A stretch of DNA of 9,602 nucleotides from Erythrobacter sp. (GTDB taxonomy: Bacteria; Pseudomonadota; Alphaproteobacteria; Sphingomonadales; Sphingomonadaceae). Location of the stretch: the NCBI GenBank assembly GCA_030731635.1, contig JANQTR010000117.1, positions 1-9,602 on the forward strand. Direction: 5' to 3'. The notes beneath the pieces were generated by a model, which saw only the letters and a list, made by a program, of their open reading frames with translations, had not been told where the DNA came from and ran no database searches. The translations under genes were made by a program, and so were the position numbers. Positions 1 through 7,296 of the stretch are shown here, piece after piece (the first letter of the stretch is position 1; each line of letters begins with the position of its first letter).

Positions 1-96
1 TCATTCCGAGCGGTGCGGCGTGGTTTTGAAACCTGCCGTGCAGCTATCGTCATTTTGCCAGCAGGAACAGACGTTCAAACCGCCTCGCCACCCGTG
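1..96. other. Non-coding stretch downstream of the aminopeptidase gene
   Basis: No gene or RNA is supported here. A tiny palindrome, GGTTTTGAAACC (20-31), is the only structure seen; it lacks a T-run on the side where the aminopeptidase transcript would end, so I do not call it a terminator. Confidence 0.5.
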
Positions 97-1914
97 CTAC
101 AGCGCCGCCGTCTCGCGCTCCAGCCACGCCAGATCATCGCCCGCCAGTTGCGGGGCGATCAGCGCGCGCACCGTGGCGTGATAGGTATCGACCCAGGCGA
201 TTTCGTCAGCCGTCAACAGGCTCTTGTCGATCAGCTTGCGATCCAGCGGCACGTAGGTCAGCGTCTCGAACCCGAGATAGCGGCCTTCCATGCCCGCGAT
301 TGCGCGCTCCTCAGTCAGCACCAGATTTTCGATGCGGATGCCGAAGGCGTTTGGTTTGTAATAGCCCGGCTCGTTCGACAGGATCATGCCCGCAAACAGT
401 TCCTGCGCGGTGCCAGCTTGCCCGCCGCCCGGCTTGGCAATCCGCTGCGGGCCTTCGTGCACGCCCAGGAAACTGCCGACTCCGTGGCCGGTGCCGTGGG
501 CGTAATCGACGCCCGCTTCCCACAAATATTGCCGCGCCAGCACATCAAGCTGACCGCCGCAGGTGCCTTGCGGGAATACCGCACGGTCAATCTGGATGTG
601 GCCTTTCAGGACGCGGGTGTTGCGGTCGCGCATTTCCTGCGTCGGTTCGCCCAAGCCATCAGGGGTGCCGATCCATACGGTGCGGGTGATATCAGTCGTC
701 CCGCCCGGATATTGCCCGCCCGAATCGACGAGGTAGATGGAGCCCGGCGGGATCAGGATATTGCTGTCTTCATCCACCTTGTAATGCGGCAGCGCGGCGT
801 GGCCTGCGGCAGCCGAGATGGTGTCAAAGCTGAGATCGCGCAGGCCTGCATCTTCGGCGCGGAAGGCGGCGAGCCGGGCCGCGGCGGTCAGTTCATCAAC
901 CCCGCCCTTTGGCGCTTCCACTTCCAGCCAGCGCAGGAATTTGCTCACTGCCGCCCCGTCACGCGCCTGCGCGTCGCGGTGGCCCTGCTGTTCGACCGGG
1001 TTCTTCACCGCTTTGGCAAGGATCGTCGGGTCTTGTTTGAAGCTGAATTTCGCGCCGCCTGCCCGCAGCGCCTGCGCAATGCCGACCACGGCGAAATCGG
1101 GATCAAGGCTGACAGCCTTGCCGCTGAGTTCGCTGAGCGCGCCTTCGAATGCCGCACGGTCGCGGATGGTTACGGCGTTGCCAAGATGGCGGGTCAGTTC
1201 GGGCGTGACTTTTTCAGGCGCGATGAACAGATCGGCGCTGCCATCGCGGTGCGCGATCACATAGCTGAGCGCGACCGGGGTGTGCGACACGTCAGCCCCC
1301 CGGATATTGAGCAGCCACGCAATCGAATCGAGCGCCGGGATCACCACCGCATCCTGCCCTTCGCGGGTCAGCCAATCGGCCACCACAGCGCGCTTTTCCG
1401 CCGAGGATTGCCCGGCAAGCGCATCATCATGCACGATTGCGACCGCAGGCGAGGGCTCGGGCCGGTCCGCCCATACCGCATCAATCGGATTACTTGCCGC
1501 AGGCACCAGCGTGATCCCGCGCGGGTTTACCTCATGCTCCAGCGCCTCGACCCATTTCCACGTGTGCAGCCACGGATCATAGGCAATCTGCGCGCCGTCT
1601 GCGCATACTTCGGCCAGCCAGCCGCCAAGGCTTTCGGCGGGCACACTTTTGTAATCGAACAGCTTTTCATCAACCTGATCGCGTACCTGCACGGTGTAGC
1701 GCCCGTCGACGAAAATCGCCGCGTGATCCAGCGTCACCGCGGCAAAGCCCGCTGATCCGCCGAACCCGGTCAACCAACCCAGCCGTTGCGCATAATCGCC
1801 GACATATTCGCTCATATGCTCATCGCTGATCGGGATGATGAAGCCATCCACCCCGCGCCGCTTCAACTCTTCGCGCAGGGCGGCAAGGCGGGCTTCATGG
1901 GTTTGCATCAGCAT
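97..1914 (-). CDS. pepP: Xaa-Pro aminopeptidase, long form (M24B, aminopeptidase P family)
   Basis: This 605-residue enzyme should remove the N-terminal residue from peptides whose second residue is proline, using a dinuclear metal centre. The N-terminal half is creatinase-like (for example GFIIPISDEHMSEY). The C-terminal half is the pita-bread M24 domain. All five metal ligands are visible: D397 (VDSGGQY), D408 (TTDITRT), H477 (GTGHGVG), E515 (LSNEPGYY) and E529 (IRIENLV). H486 (GVHEGP) fits the proton-shuttle histidine. A C-terminal extension after the last ligand (TYVPLDRKLID and onward) makes it the long three-domain form, like human XPNPEP1 (about 620 residues), and not the shorter E. 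coli PepP. The frame stays open up to 2013. I chose the ATG at 1914 because GAGG lies 9 bases upstream and the extra 33 residues look non-homologous; an ATG at 1908 is also possible. There is no signal peptide, so it is probably cytoplasmic. It is divergent from the S9 peptidase gene. Confidence 0.93.
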   Translation of the reverse strand: MLMQTHEARLAALREELKRRGVDGFIIPISDEHMSEYVGDYAQRLGWLTGFGGSAGFAAVTLDHAAIFVDGRYTVQVRDQVDEKLFDYKSVPAESLGGWLAEVCADGAQIAYDPWLHTWKWVEALEHEVNPRGITLVPAASNPIDAVWADRPEPSPAVAIVHDDALAGQSSAEKRAVVADWLTREGQDAVVIPALDSIAWLLNIRGADVSHTPVALSYVIAHRDGSADLFIAPEKVTPELTRHLGNAVTIRDRAAFEGALSELSGKAVSLDPDFAVVGIAQALRAGGAKFSFKQDPTILAKAVKNPVEQQGHRDAQARDGAAVSKFLRWLEVEAPKGGVDELTAAARLAAFRAEDAGLRDLSFDTISAAAGHAALPHYKVDEDSNILIPPGSIYLVDSGGQYPGGTTDITRTVWIGTPDGLGEPTQEMRDRNTRVLKGHIQIDRAVFPQGTCGGQLDVLARQYLWEAGVDYAHGTGHGVGSFLGVHEGPQRIAKPGGGQAGTAQELFAGMILSNEPGYYKPNAFGIRIENLVLTEERAIAGMEGRYLGFETLTYVPLDRKLIDKSLLTADEIAWVDTYHATVRALIAPQLAGDDLAWLERETAAL

Positions 1915-1977
1915 AGGGTCGATCCTCAGGCGTAGGCGCGGGCTCTTGCCGCGCGGGAATGTGTCGTTAGAACCGCC

Positions 1978-2006
1978 AACATAGGCCCAGCGACCGCGTT
2001 TTTCCA
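1978..2006 (-). promoter_or_regulatory. Candidate sigma-70-type promoter for the aminopeptidase gene
   Basis: Read on the minus strand, TGGAAA (-35 like, 4 of 6 matches) and TATGTT (-10 like, 4 of 6) are separated by exactly 17 bases. This would give a leader of roughly 55 to 60 bases before the ATG at 1914. The site lies inside the longer open frame that reaches 2013, which agrees with choosing the shorter start. Four-of-six matches occur often by chance, so this is only a candidate. Confidence 0.2.
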
Positions 2007-2034
2007 CCCACACCTCCAGACGGAATCGCCATCA

Positions 2035-4257
2035 ATGACCCGCCCCATCAGCCACTTTGCCCTTGCCGCGGCGCTTGTCGCCACCACCTTTGCCCCTACC
2101 GCCGCGTCTGCGGCCCCTGTTGAGGATTCCCCCCGCGTGACCACATCTGCCGCCGCCGCTTTGCCAGCCTCGACCGAGATCAAGCCTCCGGTCGCCGAAA
2201 AGCGGTCGCACACCTACACGCACCACGGGATCACCATCGAAGACCCCTATGACTGGCTGTATGACAAGTCCTATCCGACGGTCGATGATCCGGATGTGAT
2301 CGCCCATGTGACCGCCGAAAACGCCTATTTCGAAGCGAAAATGGCGGCGCAGGCCCCGCTGACCGAAGCATTGTTCACCGAAATGCGCGCCCGCATCAAG
2401 GAAGACGACAGCACCGTTCCGCAAAAGCATGGCGATTACATCTATTGGAGCGAGTTTGAGGAAGGCGCGCAGTATCGCAAGCATTGGCGCAAACCCGCTG
2501 CGGGCGGCGACCCGCAACTGCTGATCGATGAAAACGTGCTCGCCGAAGGCCTCGAATATTTCCGCCTTGGTGCAGCCTCGATCAGCCAGAACGGCCGGTT
2601 TCTGGCGTTTTCGACCGACACCAACGGGTCGGAACGCTACACCGCGCGGATCAAGGATCTTGAAACCGGCGAATTGCTGGCAGACGAACTGACCAACCTG
2701 CGCGGCGATCTGGTGTGGGTCGCGAATGATACGGCGCTGGTTTACAGCCCTTCGACCGAGGAATGGCGCACGCTGGAAGCCAAACTGCACGTGATCGGCA
2801 CGCCGCTTGATACCGATGTGACGCTTTATCAGGAAGCCGATCAGAGCTTTGGCGTGGGCACCGGGCTGTCAGCGCAGGATGACTGGCTGATTATTGAAAC
2901 CGGCGACAATGAAACCAGCGAAGTGCGGCTTGTCCCCGCCGCCAACCCCACTGCGACCCCGCTTCTGGTCAAGGCGCGCAAGAAGGGCGTCGAATATCAT
3001 GTCGATGTGCGGGACGGCCAACTGTGGGTGTGGACCAATGATGACCACATCAACTTCCGCCTTGCCAAGGCACCGCTGGCCAATCCGGGCGCGTGGGACA
3101 CGGTGATTGCCGGGTCGGACGAATTTTATCTGACCGGGTTTGACCTGTTCAAGGATTTCTTCGTGATCGAAGGACGGCTGAACGGGCTCGATCAGGTTCA
3201 GCTGCGGGCGTATAATGATCCCGGTCGTTCGACCCCGATCCTGTTTCCCGAGGCAAGCTATACAGCCGGGCTTTCGAACAACCCGGAATATGACATGAGC
3301 AAGCTGCGCCTGTCCTATCAAAGCATGATCACGCCCAGCACGGTGTTCGATTATGACGTGACCACCGGCACGCTGGAACAATTGAAGCAGCAGGAAATCC
3401 CCAGCGGATACGATGCTTCGCTTTATGTCACTGAGCGGGTAAGCGTCGAAGCGCGCGATGGGACGATGGTGCCGGTCAGCATCGTGATGCGCAAGGACCG
3501 TGCGGAGATTCTGGCGAAGGCCGGGATCGAAGGGCCGGGGCCGCTGCACCTTTATGCTTACGGGGCCTATGGCTATGCCGTGCCGCCGGGCTTTTCGACC
3601 TCGCGCCTCAGCCTGGTGGATCGCGGTTTTGCCTATGCCATCGCGCATATTCGCGGCGGCGATGATCTGGGGCGGCGCTGGTATCTGCAAGGCAAGCTGT
3701 TTGAACGCACCAACACCTTCAACGATTTCGTCGATGCGGGCCGCGGCCTGATCGCGCAGGGCTTCACCGCTGAGGGCATGGTGACAGCCAGCGGCGGGTC
3801 AGCGGGCGGCGAATTGATGGGCGCGATCATCAATCAGGACCCGGCGCAATATGGCGCGATTGTTGCCCACGTGCCGTTTGTTGATGTGCTGAACACCATG
3901 CTCAACGAAAAACTGCCGCTGACGCCGGGCGAATGGCAGGAATGGGGCAACCCGATCACCGACAAGGCGGCGTTCGCCTATATGCTGTCCTATTCGCCCT
4001 ATGATCAGGTGGTGGCCAAGGATTACCCGCCGATGCTGGTGACCGCCGGCCTCAACGATCCGCGCGTGACCTATTGGGAACCCGCCAAGTGGGTCGCCAA
4101 GCTGCGCGAGGTCAAGACCGACGACAACCTGCTGCTGATGAAGACCAACATGGGCGCAGGCCACGGCGGGCAGTCCGGGCGCTGGAATTCCTTGAAGGAA
4201 ACGGCCGAGGAATTCGCCTTCATCCTGTGGCAGATGGGGATGGCCCCGCAAGATTGA
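2035..4257 (+). CDS. ptrB: Exported prolyl-oligopeptidase-family serine peptidase (S9A, oligopeptidase B-like)
   Basis: A 740-residue serine peptidase that should cut short peptides. Residues 1-26 form a signal peptide (hydrophobic core ALAAALVATT, cleavage after ASA), so the mature enzyme of about 714 residues is probably periplasmic. An N-terminal segment with EDPYDWLYD and a beta-propeller precede the alpha/beta-hydrolase domain from about residue 490. The catalytic triad is S589 (GGSAGG), D675 (GLNDPR) and H710 (GAGHGG). Stretches such as RLSLVDRGFAYAIAHIRGG and EWGNP match oligopeptidase B. Compared with my memory of E. coli PtrB numbering, the P2 acidic pair D460/D462 is replaced by P517/G519. 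Of the P1 pair E576/E578, only the first is kept (E633), and the second is Q635. Cleavage after basic residues may therefore be relaxed. The start is set by the signal peptide; the ribosome site is weak. The 3' end overlaps the opposing gene by 38 bases. Confidence 0.92.
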   Translation: MTRPISHFALAAALVATTFAPTAASAAPVEDSPRVTTSAAAALPASTEIKPPVAEKRSHTYTHHGITIEDPYDWLYDKSYPTVDDPDVIAHVTAENAYFEAKMAAQAPLTEALFTEMRARIKEDDSTVPQKHGDYIYWSEFEEGAQYRKHWRKPAAGGDPQLLIDENVLAEGLEYFRLGAASISQNGRFLAFSTDTNGSERYTARIKDLETGELLADELTNLRGDLVWVANDTALVYSPSTEEWRTLEAKLHVIGTPLDTDVTLYQEADQSFGVGTGLSAQDDWLIIETGDNETSEVRLVPAANPTATPLLVKARKKGVEYHVDVRDGQLWVWTNDDHINFRLAKAPLANPGAWDTVIAGSDEFYLTGFDLFKDFFVIEGRLNGLDQVQLRAYNDPGRSTPILFPEASYTAGLSNNPEYDMSKLRLSYQSMITPSTVFDYDVTTGTLEQLKQQEIPSGYDASLYVTERVSVEARDGTMVPVSIVMRKDRAEILAKAGIEGPGPLHLYAYGAYGYAVPPGFSTSRLSLVDRGFAYAIAHIRGGDDLGRRWYLQGKLFERTNTFNDFVDAGRGLIAQGFTAEGMVTASGGSAGGELMGAIINQDPAQYGAIVAHVPFVDVLNTMLNEKLPLTPGEWQEWGNPITDKAAFAYMLSYSPYDQVVAKDYPPMLVTAGLNDPRVTYWEPAKWVAKLREVKTDDNLLLMKTNMGAGHGGQSGRWNSLKETAEEFAFILWQMGMAPQD

Positions 4258-4882
4258 CCAATTCCGGGGGAAGCGAGATTTTGTAACTGATCGCTTCCTC
4301 CACCAGCAGAATCACCACAGCTTCCAGTTCCGAGCCAAGCAGCGCGAGCGTCAGATATAGTTCGGGCACTGCGCGGATCAGGCCAAAGCCCGCTTCCCTG
4401 CCGAACACCGGGATCGGGCCGCGCGGCAGCGGGCGCTTGTCGAGATCGGGCGTGAGCTGCCACACCATCCCGACCTTGCGGCTGTTGAAGATCGCCATCA
4501 GGCGGCCATAATCGGTCGCCAGCAGTAACGGCGGCATGGACGCCAGATAGCGGCAGGCAGCGACCGCGGCGGTGCGGTCCTTCAGCCCGATCGCCCCTTC
4601 GAGCCAGCCGAGCGTGCGACGAACATCCTCGCGCGTCGCCTCGGCAGCATCGGCGAGGATGTGGTCGTATCCCTTGAGGTTTTCGTTCCACCGGCGCGGG
4701 TCCTGCGCGACGGTAGCCCAGAAAAAGTCGACCGCATCGGCCAGCGTTTCGAGCTTGCCGTCCTGATGACGGAAAATGCCTTCAGGCCCGATGTAGAGGC
4801 TGCGCGCGCCGGAGCGTTTGTTGCCGAAATCGGCGCGCGGGCGGAAGCCGCGGTCTGATTTTCCGGATGATTCTTCGGTCAT
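4220..4882 (-). CDS. Conserved-looking hypothetical protein, family not recognised
   Basis: I do not recognise this 220-residue protein. It starts with a polar, basic stretch (to about residue 28), followed by a compact segment with YIGPEGIFRHQDGK (30-43) and then predicted helices rich in W, R and A (VDFFWATVAQDPRRW, 51-65). Later come a proline-rich loop (PLPRGPIPVFG, 151-161) and an amphipathic or hydrophobic helix around 172-198. There is no signal peptide and no clear transmembrane span, so it is probably cytoplasmic. The codon pattern looks like real high-GC coding sequence, and the frame explains the gap between two firm genes. The start is uncertain: ATG at 4882 (used here) or GTG at 4888, neither with a clear ribosome site. 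The last 12 codons lie antisense to the end of the S9 peptidase gene. It is divergent from the thioesterase gene. Confidence 0.7.
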   Translation of the reverse strand: MTEESSGKSDRGFRPRADFGNKRSGARSLYIGPEGIFRHQDGKLETLADAVDFFWATVAQDPRRWNENLKGYDHILADAAEATREDVRRTLGWLEGAIGLKDRTAAVAACRYLASMPPLLLATDYGRLMAIFNSRKVGMVWQLTPDLDKRPLPRGPIPVFGREAGFGLIRAVPELYLTLALLGSELEAVVILLVEEAISYKISLPPELVNLAGPSPSATG

Positions 4883-4968
4883 TTGCACAAGGATATCAGG
4901 CGAGCGCTAACAAGGTCTTGCGCGTGCCTGCCTTGCCGGCTGCCGCGCGCGGGGCTAGCGCAAGGCCC

Positions 4969-5367
4969 ATGGCTAACACCTTCACCCGCACTTTCGTAGC
5001 CGAGCCGCAACACATCGACGCGCTCGGCCACGTCAACAACACTGTTTGGGTGCAGTGGATTCAGGATCTCGCCACCGCCCACTGGGACACCGCCGCGCGC
5101 CCTGAAGACCGGGCGGCGTTCTACTGGGTCGTGGTGCGGCACGAGATCGATTATCGCGGCAATATTGCTCTGGGCGAGACGGTCACCGGCACGACCTGGA
5201 TCGAAGGCCCGGCGCAGGGCGCCAAATCGCTGCGGCGGGTGGAGTTCACCGATAGTGCGGGCAAACGCCTTGTCAGCGCGGCAACCAGCTGGGCGATGAT
5301 CGACCGCGCATCAGGGCGGCTGGCGCGGGTGCGGCCCGAAATTCTGGCGCCGTTTCGCGAAGACTAA
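4969..5367 (+). CDS. Acyl-CoA thioesterase, 4-hydroxybenzoyl-CoA thioesterase-like hotdog fold
   Basis: A 132-residue single-hotdog protein that should hydrolyse acyl-CoA thioesters; the substrate cannot be read from the sequence. The family signature is clear: HIDALGHVNNTVWVQWIQD, with the catalytic-type Asp at residue 17 (D-x-x-G-H-V-N-N). It is followed by the central strand region VVRHEIDYRGNIALGETVTG and a C-terminal strand with SAATSWAMIDRASGR. The length is normal for the YbgC/FadM/4HBT group. The frame is open upstream to 4867, but the ATG at 4969 gives the usual family N-terminus. An upstream ATG would run into the divergent gene. AAGG lies only 3 bases before the ATG, so the ribosome site is weak. 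The stop TAA (5365-5367) overlaps the stop of the opposing cyclase gene. Confidence 0.88.
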   Translation: MANTFTRTFVAEPQHIDALGHVNNTVWVQWIQDLATAHWDTAARPEDRAAFYWVVVRHEIDYRGNIALGETVTGTTWIEGPAQGAKSLRRVEFTDSAGKRLVSAATSWAMIDRASGRLARVRPEILAPFRED

Positions 5368-7109
5368 CTGGCGCTGCGCTGCGCGTCCCGCTGTTGCGGC
5401 TTGGGTGCGGTGTTGAACACTGTCAGCCGTTCATAGGCGAGCCGGTTGCGCCCACTGGCTTTGGCATCATACATCAGCGCATCGGCACGGGCGTAGAATT
5501 CGGCAAAACCCATTGTGTGACGGCCCGCTTCAGCCAGCACAATCACCCCCATGCTTGCAGTGACCGGCAGTTCCAGCCCCGGCACGTCCGCCGCAATCCG
5601 CATCGGGATCGCCTGCCGCAGCGCCTCGGCGCGTTCCAAGGTGCGTTCCCCGCGCAGCAGTACCACGAATTCCTCACCCCCCAGCCGCACTGCGATGGAA
5701 TCGCGATCGGTGCCCGCGCGGATCGCCTCGGCACAGGCAATCAGCGCGGCATCGCCGACCTGGTGGCCGTGGAGATCATTGATCGCTTTGAACCGGTCCA
5801 GATCGACCAGCGCAAAAGTATCAAACCCCTGCGCGAGCAGATCGTCAAACCGGGCTTCGACCGCGCGGCGGTTCATCAGCCCGGTGAGCGAATCACGGGA
5901 CGAAATGTGTTCGAGCAGACGCGCCTCGGTCAGCGCTTCATCGCGTTCACGCCGCAGGGCCAGGAAGCGGTCGGCAATCGCAAGGCTGATCACCACCACC
6001 TCGATCCCGATTGCGACATACAGCATCTGGTCAAGGCTCTGCGGGCCGACATACCAGCCCAGCCCGCGCAGCAGCCGTTCGGTCGAAGCAATGATGATCG
6101 GGGTCCACGCCACCGCAACAAACCGCGCCGACCGGCTACCGCGCAATATGGCCTCGACCACCGCGATGGTGATCACGAAAATATACGGGATGCAGGCGAT
6201 GAAATAGGCGCGGTCGTCAAACGCCTGCGTGGCATCCAGCTGCAGCGCGAAAAAGCCGGGCAGGGCGATGGTGAAAAAGCCTGTAGCAATTGTGATCCGG
6301 CGCATCAGCCGCGATTGCGCGCCGCGTTCCAGAAAACTGGCAAAAAACAGCGCCGATAAGCCGCCGCCAATCGCATAAGATAGCGGACCCATGACCGCCA
6401 TCAGCGCCACTGGCAGCGTGGTAAAGGCCGACACCAGCCCGCCTGCAAACAACACATAGTTCATCATCGCGCCGACCATTGCGGCGTGCACCAGAATGAA
6501 TCTTTCGCGCAGCACGACGTAAAAGCTGATGTCGAACAACAACGGCAGCACCAGCATCCCCATCACGAAGGCCAGCAGCACAAGGCTGATCTGTCGCCAT
6601 TCGGCCTTGGTCTTGTCATGGGTGATCCGCGCTTCGGTCAGCAGTGGCACCGAATGCGGCGCTTCGATCCGGACCAGCAGCATCCGGGTCTGTGCGGTGA
6701 TTTCGGGCAGGGGCAGCTGGAACACCGGCCCTTCTGCAAACGGGCGACCATCGGTTTCGTTATAGGCCACCGAGCGCATATTACCGCCAGCATCGACTGC
6801 GTAAAAGGTGATGGACTGAAACCGCGCGATGCGGCTGAAAAATTGGCGCGGCGCCAGTTCGCCTTTCCATTCCTGCGCCTCGAACCGCAGCCACACCGCC
6901 GGCACATCCGAACGCCAGCTATTATCGGCGCAGGTCCACGCAGCGCGCGCGATCATCGTTTCGGCAGCGCGATCAACCGGCGTGGCAGCGTGGCAGGACG
7001 GGGCAAAGCTGGGCAACACCTGATCTTGCGCCGCAGCGGGCCGACCAGCGACAAGCGCCAGCAGCATAGCGGCCACGCACAGCCGGATCAGAAGGCGCAG
7101 ACTTGCCAT
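5364..7109 (-). CDS. Membrane diguanylate cyclase with 7TMR-DISM type sensor and GGDEF domain
   Basis: A 581-residue protein predicted to make cyclic di-GMP from two GTP. Residues 1-27 form a signal peptide (cleavage after PAAA). Residues about 40-165 form a periplasmic beta-rich domain resembling 7TMR-DISMED2 (VWLRFEAQEW, then LLVRIEAPHSVPLL). Seven hydrophobic spans follow between about 172 and 385. A short helical linker (LALRRERDEALTEARLLEHI) leads into the GGDEF domain at about 405-560. Key residues are present: D436 and N444 (DLDRFKAIND), D453 (GHQVGD) and the GGEEF signature at 477-481, so it should be active. The inhibitory RxxD site, expected at 468-471, reads DRDS, so feedback inhibition by c-di-GMP at the canonical site is unlikely. 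There is no EAL domain. The sensor ligand is unknown; DISMED2 domains are thought to bind carbohydrate-like ligands. The gene is divergent from pstS. The start ATG has no strong ribosome site but fits the signal peptide. Confidence 0.92.
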   Translation of the reverse strand: MASLRLLIRLCVAAMLLALVAGRPAAAQDQVLPSFAPSCHAATPVDRAAETMIARAAWTCADNSWRSDVPAVWLRFEAQEWKGELAPRQFFSRIARFQSITFYAVDAGGNMRSVAYNETDGRPFAEGPVFQLPLPEITAQTRMLLVRIEAPHSVPLLTEARITHDKTKAEWRQISLVLLAFVMGMLVLPLLFDISFYVVLRERFILVHAAMVGAMMNYVLFAGGLVSAFTTLPVALMAVMGPLSYAIGGGLSALFFASFLERGAQSRLMRRITIATGFFTIALPGFFALQLDATQAFDDRAYFIACIPYIFVITIAVVEAILRGSRSARFVAVAWTPIIIASTERLLRGLGWYVGPQSLDQMLYVAIGIEVVVISLAIADRFLALRRERDEALTEARLLEHISSRDSLTGLMNRRAVEARFDDLLAQGFDTFALVDLDRFKAINDLHGHQVGDAALIACAEAIRAGTDRDSIAVRLGGEEFVVLLRGERTLERAEALRQAIPMRIAADVPGLELPVTASMGVIVLAEAGRHTMGFAEFYARADALMYDAKASGRNRLAYERLTVFNTAPKPQQRDAQRSAS

Positions 7110-7182
7110 CTAAGGACTATAGCGGCCAAGCCCTTACGGAGCTGTTAAGGCTATTACATCCATTTTGGAGAAAATATTGTTT

Positions 7183-7210
7183 CAACTCATGTGGTTGCAT
7201 GAACTGCAAC
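7183..7210. repeat. Cluster of three overlapping inverted repeats between the cyclase gene and pstS
   Basis: Within 28 bases there are three nested perfect dyads: CAAC (7183-7186) with GTTG (7194-7197), TCATG (7187-7191) with CATGA (7198-7202), and GTTGCA (7194-7199) with TGCAAC (7205-7210). The third reads GTTGCATGAACTGCAAC. They could be a regulator's operator or alternative hairpins in a leader transcript. The surrounding bases at 7151-7200 are more AT-rich than the rest of the window, as expected for a promoter region. No known operator consensus is recognised. Confidence 0.35.
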
Positions 7211-7234
7211 TATGCCGGTGCGGGGGCGGGCTGA

Positions 7235-7252
7235 TTGACATACTACTGTCAT
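7235..7252 (+). promoter_or_regulatory. Pho-box-like direct repeat (PhoB site) upstream of pstS
   Basis: The sequence TTGACAT-ACTA-CTGTCAT consists of two 7-base half-sites 11 bases apart, the architecture of the PhoB box (consensus half-site CTGTCAT). The second half-site is a perfect match and the first matches 5 of 7. It ends 44 bases before the pstS ATG. A weak -10-like GATTAT (7270-7275) lies 18 bases after CTGTCA, which fits Pho promoters where the box replaces the -35. I see no third half-site on either side. This predicts induction of pstS under phosphate limitation. Confidence 0.65.
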
Positions 7253-7296
7253 GAATTGGGCCTAGCGGCGATTATCTGCGTAGATCAGGATCAATC

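Noticed and set aside
20..31. Palindrome GGTTTTGAAACC as a terminator.
   Set aside because: The stem is only four to five pairs with a tiny loop and no T-run.
13..1755. A 580-codon open frame on the plus strand opposite the aminopeptidase gene.
   Set aside because: It is antisense to a protein with all M24 metal ligands. Its composition is rich in Arg, Ala, His and Gln with no family motif, typical of a mirror frame in high-GC DNA.
1915..2013. N-terminal extension of the aminopeptidase up to 2013.
   Set aside because: The extra 33 residues lack any resemblance to the family N-terminus, and a ribosome site fits the ATG at 1914 better.
2032..3690. Two long minus-strand open frames opposite the S9 peptidase gene (2032-2790 and 2869-3690).
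   Set aside because: The plus strand encodes a continuous peptidase with intact triad. The antisense products show no recognisable domain.
4867..4968. N-terminal extension of the thioesterase to the ATG at 4867.
   Set aside because: It would overlap the divergent gene's start and adds 34 residues before a normal family N-terminus at 4969.
5394..7148. Plus-strand open frames of 321 and 220 codons opposite the diguanylate cyclase.
   Set aside because: The minus strand carries clear signal peptide, membrane and GGDEF features. The plus-strand products are Arg/Gln/His-rich shadows.
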